Shown in pieces: positions 1 to 8,138 of a DNA stretch of 64,000 nucleotides. Numbering within the stretch: the first letter of the stretch is position 1; each line of letters begins with the position of its first letter. The stretch is from Halostagnicola larsenii XH-48 (lineage in GTDB: Archaea > Halobacteriota > Halobacteria > Halobacteriales > Natrialbaceae): the NCBI RefSeq assembly GCF_000517625.1, contig NZ_CP007057.1:62001-126000 (forward strand), written 5' to 3'. The notes beneath the pieces are model-generated. The model saw nothing but the letters and a program-made list of their open reading frames with translations, was not told where the DNA came from and searched no databases. The translations under genes were made by a program, and so were the position numbers.

Positions 1-1058
1 TGGAAGTCCTCGCCCTCGACGTCGAGCGCTGAGACGCCCTCGAGGGGGAGGACGAGCGCGGTGGGTCCGGTCGCAGCGTTGAGCTTCTCGGCAATGATTT
101 CCCCGAGTTCGGCGTTCTCTTCGGGCGTCGTCCGCATGAGCGTTACCTGCGGGTTGTGGATATGGAATTGTCGGCCCTCGAACTCCTCGGGGACCGAATC
201 GCGCGGTCCGAAGTTGACCATGTCGAGCGCGCCCGTCGAGACGACCTGCGGGATCCCCTCGTCTCCCGCCGCCTCGAGTCGGTCCGGGCCGGCGCTCAGG
301 ACGCCGCCGACCAGTTCGTCGGCCCACTCGGTCGTCGTGACGTCGAGCACGCCGTCGATGACGCCCTCTTCGACGAGCGACTCCATCGCGCGCCCGCCCG
401 TTCCGGTCGCGTGGAAGACGATCGTCTCGTATCCTTTCTCCTCTAGTAGCTCGCGAGCCGCCTGTACACAGGGCGTCGTGACGCCGAACATCGTCATGGC
501 GATCGTCGGCCGTTCCTCGATATCGGTGTCGGGGTCGTTCGTGACCATGCCCACCATTGCCAGCGCCGCGTTGGAGATAATCTGCCGTGAGAGCTGGTTC
601 AACCCCTCTATGTCCGCGACCGAGTACATCATCGTGATGTCCCGGGCCCCGACGTACGGTTCCGTATCGCCCGATGCCATCGTCGAAACCATGAGCGTCG
701 GCACGCCGACGGGAAGCGTCCGCATGGCCGCCGTCGCGATCGAGGTGTTACCGGAACCGCCAAGTCCGAGGACGCCATCGAGGATGCCCTCCTCGTGGAG
801 TCGATCGACGATAACGGTCGCGCCCTCGCCCATCGCCTCCATCGCCTCGCCGCGGCCGGCCTCCTCGCGGAGGTGCTCGAGGGTCGTCCCCGCCGCATCG
901 GCGACCTCGCTCGCGGGCGTCTCCGGCTCGAACCCCGGTTCGCCCATCACGCCCGCGTCGACGACGTGGACGTCCACGCCCTGGGCTTTGAGAACGTCCC
1001 TGGCGAAGCCGATCTCCTCCGCTTTCGTGTCCAGCGTCCCGATGATGACGACGCTCAT
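1..1058 (-). CDS. Tm-1-like ATP-binding (UPF0261) protein, 3' end beyond window
   Basis: The product begins MSVVIIGTLDTKAEEIGFA and shows the glycine-rich GLGGSGNTS segment and the VFHATGTGGRAMESL segment typical of the Tm-1-like/UPF0261 family. In the plant protein Tm-1 this domain binds ATP and is fused to a TIM barrel; here the barrel is a separate gene at 1489-2340. The start codon overlaps the stop of the cupin gene by ATGA, so the three genes form one translationally coupled operon read leftward. About 352 codons are visible and the C-terminus lies off the left edge. The metabolic reaction of prokaryotic members is not established. Family call is firm, function open. Confidence 0.9.
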   Translation of the reverse strand, partial: MSVVIIGTLDTKAEEIGFARDVLKAQGVDVHVVDAGVMGEPGFEPETPASEVADAAGTTLEHLREEAGRGEAMEAMGEGATVIVDRLHEEGILDGVLGLGGSGNTSIATAAMRTLPVGVPTLMVSTMASGDTEPYVGARDITMMYSVADIEGLNQLSRQIISNAALAMVGMVTNDPDTDIEERPTIAMTMFGVTTPCVQAARELLEEKGYETIVFHATGTGGRAMESLVEEGVIDGVLDVTTTEWADELVGGVLSAGPDRLEAAGDEGIPQVVSTGALDMVNFGPRDSVPEEFEGRQFHIHNPQVTLMRTTPEENAELGEIIAEKLNAATGPTALVLPLEGVSALDVEGEDF

Positions 1059-1492
1059 GGGTCTACTTCGCTCGAGGTGGCGTTTTCCGCGGTCGGCAAT
1101 TCGCCGGCGGGGACGACCTCACACTCCGGCAGCTCCCGCAGTTGCGCTTCCGGTCCCGGCGGCGCGTAGACCGCGAGGAGGAGCAGCGGCTCCCAGCCGG
1201 TGTTCACCGTCCCGTGTTCGACACCCTCCGGAACGAACACCAGTTCGCCGGCTGCGATCTCGCGGGTCTCCTCGTCGACTTCCTGTCTTCCCTCTCCGCG
1301 AAGAACGTAGAGGATCTCGTCGCTCTCGGGGTGCGTGTGTCGCTCGTGGCCCTTTCCCGGCTCGAGCTTCACGACGCCCGCGCTGAAGCGGTCGCCGCCG
1401 GTGACGTCGGGGGTGTGCAGCCACTTGAGGACGCCCCAGTCGAACGCCAGGCTCTCGACGTCGTCCGGTTCGACGAAGTGCGTCCCACTCAT
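1055..1492 (-). CDS. Cupin-domain protein
   Basis: A 145-residue single-domain cupin. It has the metal-binding cupin motif 1 (GHERHTHPESDEILYVLRG) and motif 2 (PEGVEHGTVNTG), giving His and Glu ligands as in mononuclear-metal cupins. The ATG at 1490-1492 overlaps the stop of the upstream PEP-hydrolase-like gene, and its own stop overlaps the next start, so it is the middle cistron of a three-gene operon. An in-frame extension upstream lies inside the neighbouring gene and was not used. The role may be small-molecule sensing or catalysis for the pathway of its partners; nothing in the sequence fixes the substrate. Confidence 0.9.
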   Translation of the reverse strand: MSGTHFVEPDDVESLAFDWGVLKWLHTPDVTGGDRFSAGVVKLEPGKGHERHTHPESDEILYVLRGEGRQEVDEETREIAAGELVFVPEGVEHGTVNTGWEPLLLLAVYAPPGPEAQLRELPECEVVPAGELPTAENATSSEVDP

Positions 1493-2340
1493 GGTCGGAA
1501 CTCCATCGATTTGAACTCGCGGGCCTGGTTCTCGATGGCCTCTTCCGTCGGCAAGCGCTCGAGGCTGGACGCGCCGAAGAAGCCGACGACGCCCTCCGTG
1601 TTGTCGAGGACGTATTCGGCGTCGTCCGGCCAGGCGATCGGTCCGCCGTGGCAGATAACGAGCACGTCTTCGTTCACGTCTGTGGCGGCGTCGTGGTGGG
1701 CCTGCACCCGGTCGGCCGCCGAGTCGAGGTCGAGCGCCGTTTCGGCGCCGATGTCGCCCGACGTCGTCAGCCCCATGTGCGAGACGATCACGTCCGCGCC
1801 GGCCTCGGTCATCTCGCGGGCCTGCTCCGCGGTGAAGACGTACGGGCACGTGAGCATGTCCTGCTCGGCGGCCTCCCGGATCATCTCGACTTCCTTATCG
1901 TAGCCCATCCCCGTCTCCTCTAAGTTCCGGCGGAACTGGCTGTCCTCGTCGATGAGTCCGACGGTGGGGAAATTCTGGACGCCGGAGAACCCGCGGCGCT
2001 TGAGATCCTCGATGAAGACGTCCATCTGTCGGAACGGATCGGTTCCGTTCACGCCCGCCAGTACCGGCGTGTCCTCCACGACCGGCAGCACCTGCCGCCC
2101 CATATCGACCACGATCTCGTTGGCGTCGCCGTACGGCAGCAGGCCCGCAAGCGAGCCGCGGCCGTTCATCCGGTACCGGCCCGAATTGTAGATGATCAGC
2201 AGGTCGACGCCACCGCGCTCGGCGAACTTCGCCGACATTCCCGTCCCCGCTCCGGCGCCGACGATCGGTTCGCCGTTCGATACCGTCTCCTCGAGTCGTC
2301 GCATCGATTCGTCGTGTGTGAACTCCATGGCAGGTGCCAT
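1489..2340 (-). CDS. Phosphoenolpyruvate hydrolase family TIM-barrel protein
   Basis: The 283-residue product matches the PEP-hydrolase/IGPS-like TIM-barrel family (Pfam PEP_hydrolase): early GAGAGTGMSAKFAERGGVDL, then NSGRYRMNGRGSLAGLLPYG, VQNFPTVGLID and a C-terminal CHGGPI loop. In fungi and plants this barrel is fused behind a Tm-1-like domain; here the order is barrel, cupin, Tm-1 in separate overlapping genes. It is the first gene of the operon. The start at 2340 gives MAPAMEFTH; a second ATG at 2328 (MEFTHDES) is equally plausible. The physiological substrate is unknown; a 2-oxoacid or phosphoenolpyruvate-type compound is inferred from the family name only. Confidence 0.85.
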   Translation of the reverse strand: MAPAMEFTHDESMRRLEETVSNGEPIVGAGAGTGMSAKFAERGGVDLLIIYNSGRYRMNGRGSLAGLLPYGDANEIVVDMGRQVLPVVEDTPVLAGVNGTDPFRQMDVFIEDLKRRGFSGVQNFPTVGLIDEDSQFRRNLEETGMGYDKEVEMIREAAEQDMLTCPYVFTAEQAREMTEAGADVIVSHMGLTTSGDIGAETALDLDSAADRVQAHHDAATDVNEDVLVICHGGPIAWPDDAEYVLDNTEGVVGFFGASSLERLPTEEAIENQAREFKSMEFRP

Positions 2341-2464
2341 CGATCACGTGACATCTATTCAAGCTTTCCTCGAAGGAGAACCTCGGCGGACGTTTCAGGA
2401 CGAATCGGTGTCTCCAGCACGAACCCGTCTGCGTTCGGAGCAAGTGGGGTGATCGCAGCCCGGC

Positions 2465-2828
2465 TCAGGCCATCCGGTCCGGCGGGACGAGCATAACGTT
2501 CCCGTTCGCCCGCGCGACGACGTCTTCGGAGACGCTCCCGAGCAACAGTCGGCGGAGCCGGCTGTGACCACGCGAGCCGACGAGGATCGTCGTCGGTTCG
2601 TACCCGCCTTCCGCTACGAAGATCTCGTCGGCGGGATCACCCTGACGGACCGCGGTTCGCGTCTCGACCCCTCACTCCTCGAGTTGCGCCGCCAGCTCTG
2701 CTAGTCGCGCTTCGGGGGTCGGCATCCTCCGGAAGCCCTGGATCTTTCGGCGTCTCAACGTGGACCAGTGTCGCCTCTTGAGTCGCGTGTCGCAGGTACG
2801 AAAACGCCTCCGGGTCTATCAATATCAT
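2465..2828 (-). pseudogene. Universal stress protein (UspA), broken
   Basis: The C-terminal part encodes TILVGSRGHSRLRRLLLGSV, the ATP-binding G-x9-G(S/T) signature of UspA proteins, ending PPDRMA. The N-terminal part (from 2828) reads LRHATQEATLVHVETP and then shifts frame near 2720; the frame that continues into the C-terminus carries an in-frame TGA near 2670, after LAELAAQLEE. One frameshift and one nonsense mutation therefore separate the halves. The usual N-terminal strand with the DGS motif is also missing. Probably a decayed remnant. Confidence 0.8.
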
Positions 2829-2889
2829 AGTGGATCCATATTACCAGAATCCCACGGGGAAGTAATAGGTATGTTAGCTACCTCCTTAC

Positions 2890-2916
2890 CCTATTGCAAC
2901 TATTGTACCTATTACG
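2890..2916. repeat. Three tandem 9-bp CTATT iterons
   Basis: CCTATTGCA, ACTATTGTA and CCTATTACG follow each other in exact 9-bp register, preceded by weaker units (for example CCTCCTTAC). The same 9-bp pattern fills the region upstream of parA at 23.6-23.95 kb. No gene is visible between 2829 and 3408 apart from these units and the hairpin block. Confidence 0.7.
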
Positions 2917-3155
2917 GCCGCACGCTCTCGAGATGAGGTTCTTGACGTCGCTCTTGCTGCTGTCGGACTGCCGGCGTCGGATCCATTGTGTCAGTGAAGT
3001 CGTCGGTTACGAACGACACGGAGCGGCTTCGACGTGCGCACCAGTTCCATCCGACGGTGCATCGATTTGACATACTCTGCAGGCGGAGCAGGTCGAGTGA
3101 CTCGGGGTCGCTCGGAAGACCAGAAGTCCTCCGTGACTGAGCGAAGCAAAGCTAG

Positions 3156-3362
3156 GCGGGGGCTTTGCTCCCGCGAGGTCAAGCGGTGAGGACGTCCCGC
3201 CAAATTTCGTGAGGTTGTCGGCCTAAAGTCGCTCGAAAGATCTCCGATCTTTCGTGATGCCGAAAATCATAGATTTTCGGGCCACGCCGACGCTCGAGGG
3301 ATCTTTGATCCCTCGCTTGCTGATGAGACGCCGCTGGCGTCTCGAACCACTTGACCCCGAGG
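3156..3362 (-). repeat. Hairpin-rich dispersed repeat block
   Basis: Five short inverted repeats stand in a row: 3156-3174, 3234-3254, 3260-3280, 3295-3315 and 3325-3343. The last four have 8-9 bp perfect arms around a 3-nt loop (for example GAGACGCC-gct-GGCGTCTC). Read on the minus strand, 3313-3362 matches 15428-15477 on the plus strand at roughly 45 of 50 bases. It is probably part of a mobile or RNA-forming element; the family is not identified. Confidence 0.6.
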
Positions 3363-3408
3363 CGATTTTCACGTCAACAAACGGTGTCAAGTCCCAGTCG
3401 CTGGGTGC

Positions 3409-4242
3409 TTAGCTACGCTGACGGATTAACAGCAACGTTCCTACAAGCAAGGCAGAGAGCGTACCGCCGATGCCGAAGCCGGGAACTGATTCCTCCTCCT
3501 CGGATTCAGTGTCGTTGTCAGCAGTATCGTCAGCAGCGGTATCATCGGTAGCAGTGTCGTTCTCTGAGGCAGTAGTGTCGTTGTCTGTGGCTTCGGTGTT
3601 GTTGTTAGCGTCCTCGGTGTCGTCGTTAGCAGCAGTATCGTCAGTAGCAGTGTCGTTCTCCGAAGTAGTAGTGTTATCGTCAGCAGTATCGCTGTCAGTA
3701 GTGTCGTTATCAGCGGTCTCGGTGTCGTTGTCAGCAGTGTCGTTATCTGTGTCTTCGGTGTTGTTGTTAGCGTCCTCAGTGTCGTCGTCACCAGCAGTAT
3801 CGTTGGTAGTACCGTCGTCCGCAGTATCGGTAACAGTGAGTGTCCCCGAACGTTCCTCGTCACCGGCGGTGACTGTCCACTCATTGTCGCCTTCGGAGAG
3901 GGCAACCCCTTCAACGGTGAAGGTGACAGACCCCGTGTCGTCGGTGCTGGCAGTCACTTCCTCCTGGCCCTCCTCACCACTGATCTCGAAGACGACGTCG
4001 GTCGTGACCGGCTCGCCATCGGATGTGGTCACGGTGGCGTCGAACGTGGCCGATTCAGTCGTTGCGATCGAATCCGGTGCATCGACCGTCACCTCGAGGT
4101 CAGTATCAGCACTTTCGTCGGTATTCTGAGCGGCCGCGGTTGCTGCACCCGCAGCGACTGTCGACAGAACGAGCATCGACACGATCATCACTGCGGCGAG
4201 TACGGTCCATCGCGTTTCTCGAGTTGTTCTTTCGAATGTCAT
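3409..4242 (-). CDS. PGF-CTERM surface protein with Ig-like domain
   Basis: A 277-residue secreted protein. Residues 13-40 form a hydrophobic Sec-type signal ending in Ala residues. Residues ~48-137 look like a bacterial Ig-like domain (LEVTVDAPDSIATTESATFD; GSVTFTVEGVALSEGDNEW). Residues ~140-250 are an Asp/Asn/Thr repeat with many N-x-T glycosylation sites. The end, VPGFGIGGTLSALLVGTLLL then RQRS, is a PGF-CTERM tripartite tail, the sorting signal processed by archaeosortase A, so the protein is expected to be lipid-anchored on the cell surface. ATG at 4240-4242. The repeat uses AT-richer codons than the Ig part, suggesting slippage expansion. Binding partner unknown. Confidence 0.88.
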   Translation of the reverse strand: MTFERTTRETRWTVLAAVMIVSMLVLSTVAAGAATAAAQNTDESADTDLEVTVDAPDSIATTESATFDATVTTSDGEPVTTDVVFEISGEEGQEEVTASTDDTGSVTFTVEGVALSEGDNEWTVTAGDEERSGTLTVTDTADDGTTNDTAGDDDTEDANNNTEDTDNDTADNDTETADNDTTDSDTADDNTTTSENDTATDDTAANDDTEDANNNTEATDNDTTASENDTATDDTAADDTADNDTESEEEESVPGFGIGGTLSALLVGTLLLIRQRS

Positions 4243-4742
4243 GTGTTCTGGATGGTATCTGAGCGGGTTGCCATCGAATCGCCGGTGCCGTCTGCAGTCC
4301 CACGCCGTCAGTCCGGAGCGAGTACCGGCGGTTTCACGGCGTGCATTCGGCGGAGCTCGCGGCGGATGGGATGATTACGATCGGCGTTGGCCGTACGCGA
4401 ATCAGGTAGCGGCGATCAGTCCTGCTCCGCGGTTACCCCGCCTCGAGCCGACGCCGTCTCCGTTTCGCTACTCTGGTCGTTCGAATCTGTGGGGTTGATT
4501 ATCCGCCCGTGTTCTGATCCGTTAGCTATCACTTTTCTTGGATCCATATGATTATATTTATAATTGAATTAGTTATGATTTCCCAACCTTTTCACTCGAT
4601 ACATATACGTTGGTGACAGTTTCAATTAGTGAAACGGCAATTCGAAACTACGAATCTCCTCAACTGTCGGGCGTATGCCCGATTACTAAGGAGAGAACAA
4701 TTGCTTTCGCCGGTAGAACGCGGTGAAACGAGCTAGCAGAAC
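4243..4742. other. Gene-poor divergent intergenic region
   Basis: About 500 bp between two divergently transcribed exported-protein genes. No convincing coding sequence is visible. The right half is AT-rich (from about 4530). It should carry both promoters. Confidence 0.5.
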
Positions 4743-4750
4743 TATAATAA
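4743..4750 (+). promoter_or_regulatory. TATA box of the amidohydrolase gene
   Basis: TATAATAA lies 28 bp before the ATG at 4779, the spacing expected for a leaderless archaeal transcript. Confidence 0.5.
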
Positions 4751-4778
4751 AAGTACGTACCTCCGAGGTACCAATCAC

Positions 4779-5726
4779 ATGGGACCATTGCAGACATCTC
4801 GACGAACATTGTTGACAGCCGCAGCCAGTTGTGCACTCGCCGGCATCGCTGGTGCTGATCCGAGCGCAGAATCCGGTAGCGATCTCTCGAGACAATCATC
4901 TCAAATTCTCGAAGGCACCGATCACGAAACGACGGTGTACGAGACGGTTGCAAACGCCGACGGACCGACTGTCCTGGTCATTGGCGGAATACACGGCAAT
5001 GAGGTTGCAGGGTACGAGGTAGCAAGCGCTATTGCCGAGTGGGAAATCGATGCTGGCACGCTCGTAACGATCCCCCACGCGAACGCCGAGGCTGTCGAGC
5101 AGCGGACACGCACGGGCGACGATGGCGTCGACCTCAACCGCCAGTTCGCTGAAGGCGAGGAGCCAACAACAAACCTCGCCCAAGCACTCTGGAACGTCGC
5201 CGAAAACTACGATCCCGACGTGGTTATCGACCTCCACGAGTCGATCGGCATCTACGCCGGCGGCCCCGTCGACGGCGTTGGGCAGGCGATCTTCCACTCA
5301 GACAGTACCGAGACCGCGACCGATGCCGAGCAGGCTGCCGACACCGTGAACCGAAACCACGTCGATGAACGGGGGCTCGAGTTCACGACCGATACCTTTG
5401 CCAAGCCTGAAAACGAACCGAGCGGGTTGTTCGTCCACAAGGCCGCTCGAGACCTGAACGCACAGTCGTTTCTCATCGAAACCCTCTCGCGCGGCCCCGA
5501 CCTCGAGACGCGCATTAACTGGCACACACGGTTAGTCACAAATCTGATTGAAGAGGAACTGTTCGAAACTGAGACAACAACCGATGACTCGACTGGTGAC
5601 ACGTCGGACGCTTCCGATGACTCAACTGGTGATACAGCAGACGCTTCCGATGATTCGGCTGGCGATACAGCGGACGACTCCGATGACGAGACAGTCATCG
5701 AACAGTGCCGCGCAGACGCTTCCTGA
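4779..5726 (+). CDS. Tat-exported succinylglutamate desuccinylase/aspartoacylase-type metallohydrolase
   Basis: The 315-residue product starts with a Tat signal (TSRRTLLTAAASCALAG, residues 6-22). The M14-like zinc hydrolase core follows: GGIHGNEVAG supplies the HxxE zinc ligands H72 and E75, DLNRQF is the substrate-binding Arg loop, and DLHES (about residue 150) gives the third ligand. The tail from about residue 265 is a Ser/Asp/Thr repeat (DDSTGDT units), probably a surface spacer; there is no PGF-CTERM tail. The reaction is hydrolysis of an amide or peptide at the outside of the cell. Murein tripeptide amidase MpaA belongs to the same wider clan, but this gene is 27 kb from the murein-peptide-like cluster, so no link is claimed. 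Confidence 0.85.
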   Translation: MGPLQTSRRTLLTAAASCALAGIAGADPSAESGSDLSRQSSQILEGTDHETTVYETVANADGPTVLVIGGIHGNEVAGYEVASAIAEWEIDAGTLVTIPHANAEAVEQRTRTGDDGVDLNRQFAEGEEPTTNLAQALWNVAENYDPDVVIDLHESIGIYAGGPVDGVGQAIFHSDSTETATDAEQAADTVNRNHVDERGLEFTTDTFAKPENEPSGLFVHKAARDLNAQSFLIETLSRGPDLETRINWHTRLVTNLIEEELFETETTTDDSTGDTSDASDDSTGDTADASDDSAGDTADDSDDETVIEQCRADAS

Positions 5727-5779
5727 GAACGCCGCAGGACCGTCGTCTCCGACGGTCACAATGTTGAGCTCAACGCGAC

Positions 5780-5881
5780 GATATTAGCACCTCGTCAGCT
5801 GGCGTTCGTCCGCCGAGCGATTGATGCGGTCTCTGCTGGTTGTAGTAGTGCACATATTGTCAAGCCATTCGCGTGCGCTCG
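5780..5881 (-). pseudogene. Integrase-core transposase remnant
   Basis: Minus-strand translation gives YYNQQRPHQSLGGRTPA, the C-terminal signature of DDE integrase-core transposases. The segment just upstream (SAREWLDN) is in another frame, so only a frameshifted fragment of about 100 bp remains. Nothing else was recognised between 5727 and 6093. Confidence 0.7.
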
Positions 5882-6093
5882 TGACGGGACGAGCAGGCGC
5901 TATCGACTCGTCACTTACGGCCCCGTGGATGGTGTACCCGCACGGGGCACGGCCCACAACGCCGCGCAGACCACGCTGCCATCGTTACCCTAGTATCCGA
6001 GCGTGTCATAGCTGTACTTCCGATTTTTAACGTCACAGTTTACGGTGAGCGACCAGATTTCACAGGTTACGATGATTGAACGAAAAAGAATCT

Positions 6094-7809
6094 CTACATC
6101 CCGTACGGATCGAAGACTCGAGAGAGGAGTTTTCGCTCAGCCGCCCGGAGATGCTGTGTGAACGTCGCTCGAGAGACGCCGAATTTCGAGGCGATTTCGG
6201 TGGTGTTGTGTTCTCGCGGTCGTTCGAAGTACCCGGAGTGGTAAGCGAGTTCGATCGCCTGTAGTTGCTTGTCGGTCATCGACGCGAGGAGGTCTCCCAC
6301 CGTCGTCGTATTCGTCGGATGTCGGTTCGACTGGATCGAACCGACGCTCGCGTCGGGATAGCGCTCCTCGAGCGCCGATGAGAGCGCGTTGACGTCCCTG
6401 TCGTCGGGGCAGACGACCGTGACGGTCACCCGTCCGTGATCCGCGGCGGTGTCCAGAACGCGACCCCCGCGTTCGGCCAGCAGACCCTCAGGTGTGGGGG
6501 TGGTGACGACCAGTTCGCACCGTCCCGTCTCCGCGTCGATCGTCGCCGACGCGACGCCATCGACGCTGTCGGTGGCCGTCTGAACCGCGGCCTCGGAACC
6601 CGACTCGAGTTTGAGGAGGTAACACAGCCCGTCTTCGCGGTAGATCGCCGTCAACACTTCGAGTGTCGTCCCCTCTGGGAGGGTCGCGCTGAACGCGAGA
6701 AGCGGATGCCGGTCGTCCGTGAATTCGAACGTCACGATGACCGGTGTCGCCGATACCAGCGATTGCTTCCACTCGGCCGTGCGGAACGCGTACCCGATTG
6801 TTTCGCCGTATTCGCCGAGCACCTCGAGTTCGTGATCGTCGATTGCGTCGGGTTCGCTCCCGTAGACGGCGAGGACCCCGATGACGCTTCCGTCGTGCTT
6901 GACCGGGACTGCCGCAGCGGTCTCGAATCCGTGCGCCGTCGCGACGGCATGCCACCCCGTCAGCGTTGGTCTTGTTCCGTCCTCTCGACGCGATCGGTCG
7001 TCCGCGTCGGTAGCGTGAATCGACGGAACGACGACGGGTTCGCGTCGCTCGAGAGCGGCCAGTGCAGGCTCGAGATTCCGATCCGAGTTATCCTCCCGTG
7101 TGAACAGTTCGTCGACGTACGCCGCGTCGCCGGCGACGGACTGCGGGACGAACCCGCGCGCGTGATCGTCGGTGCCGATCCAGACGCACTCGTAGCCGTG
7201 TTCGGTCACGAGGTGCTGGCAAAACTCGCGTGCGAGTCCCCTTCGAGTCGTGGTCGCGGTGACGATCTCGAGCATCGCCTCTTTGCCCCGGCGCTCTTGG
7301 GCGAGGGCCCGTTCGGCACGATACGAGTGGACGGTCGTCTCGATTCGGCGCGCTAGCACGTCGTCGCGGCCGGCGAGCATCCGCTTGGGAAGATAGTCGG
7401 TGACCTGCCGACCGATGGCGTCGCTGGCGACGGTCTCGCTTCCGGCGCCGGTAACGAGCAGGAACGGTCGGTCGGCATCGATCTCTCGCACCGTCTCCAG
7501 TAGCCCGAGGCCGGTCCCATACTCGAGTTGATAGTCACAGACCACACAATCCGGATCGACCGTCTCGAACGCCTCGCGGGCCGACTCGAGCGTGGTTGCC
7601 GTCGTGACGATGAACGCTTCGCGTTGGTGCTCGAGGACCGCTCCGGTGGAGTCGACCCACGTCTCGTCGTCGTCGACGAGCAGGATATCGATGGCGTCCA
7701 TCCCCACAGATGAGTTGCCTTCCGGTCGGCGATCGAACTCGTCTTCGGCAGTCCGGCTGGGAGATTGATTTTCGGCAGTCCGGCGATCAGACTCGTCTCC
7801 GCCAGTCAT
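6094..7809 (-). CDS. Response regulator with GAF and bacterio-opsin-activator HTH
   Basis: Order of domains: CheY-like receiver (ILLVDDDETWVDSTG; phosphoacceptor Asp in CVVCDYQ; Lys in DYLPKRM), a coiled linker, a GAF domain (TATTTRRGLAREFCQHLV to VIGVLAVYGSEPD), a Bat-type linker domain, and the C-terminal HTH-10 DNA-binding domain (LTDKQLQA-type start, SKFGVSRATFTQHLRAAERK). Acts in the cytoplasm as a transcription factor. It is divergent from the 7TM histidine kinase at 8139, which may phosphorylate it. The start is uncertain: ATGs at 7836, 7809 and 7701; the last begins right at the receiver (MDAIDILLVDDDE). The 7809 choice gives 571 residues. Confidence 0.85.
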   Translation of the reverse strand: MTGGDESDRRTAENQSPSRTAEDEFDRRPEGNSSVGMDAIDILLVDDDETWVDSTGAVLEHQREAFIVTTATTLESAREAFETVDPDCVVCDYQLEYGTGLGLLETVREIDADRPFLLVTGAGSETVASDAIGRQVTDYLPKRMLAGRDDVLARRIETTVHSYRAERALAQERRGKEAMLEIVTATTTRRGLAREFCQHLVTEHGYECVWIGTDDHARGFVPQSVAGDAAYVDELFTREDNSDRNLEPALAALERREPVVVPSIHATDADDRSRREDGTRPTLTGWHAVATAHGFETAAAVPVKHDGSVIGVLAVYGSEPDAIDDHELEVLGEYGETIGYAFRTAEWKQSLVSATPVIVTFEFTDDRHPLLAFSATLPEGTTLEVLTAIYREDGLCYLLKLESGSEAAVQTATDSVDGVASATIDAETGRCELVVTTPTPEGLLAERGGRVLDTAADHGRVTVTVVCPDDRDVNALSSALEERYPDASVGSIQSNRHPTNTTTVGDLLASMTDKQLQAIELAYHSGYFERPREHNTTEIASKFGVSRATFTQHLRAAERKLLSRVFDPYGM

Positions 7810-8138
7810 GATCGCGATATCGCGGCGACGTTCCATGTGGCTCGCGATTGGGCAGGTATCTGATTGACCGTCCACCAGTTACACCCGGTGAATCGTCGGT
7901 GGTGGACCATTTCGTGTGACAGTCTCCGCCCCAGACCGTAAAGTAATACCCATCGTATGGTGGTACAGTGTGGGAAACGAAGGCGACTGCCCTCAACGAC
8001 CGGATACGGCTGCTTCCTAGCTGTATCTCCCGAATCGCGTTTTACCCGCACCACTTTCAGAATAGTACAACCGGGACACCGAGCGACAATTGATGACAAA
8101 ATAGTAAAGTATAGACGACTGGCGTGTGAGAGCAGCGT

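Noticed and set aside
4241-4498. Open frame between the PGF-CTERM and amidohydrolase genes
   Set aside because: Starts inside the start region of the divergent gene and has no codon bias like its neighbours.
4779-5726. Murein amidase role for the Tat-exported zinc hydrolase
   Set aside because: The M14-like clan is too broad and the gene is 27 kb from the peptide-use cluster; no specific residue supports it.
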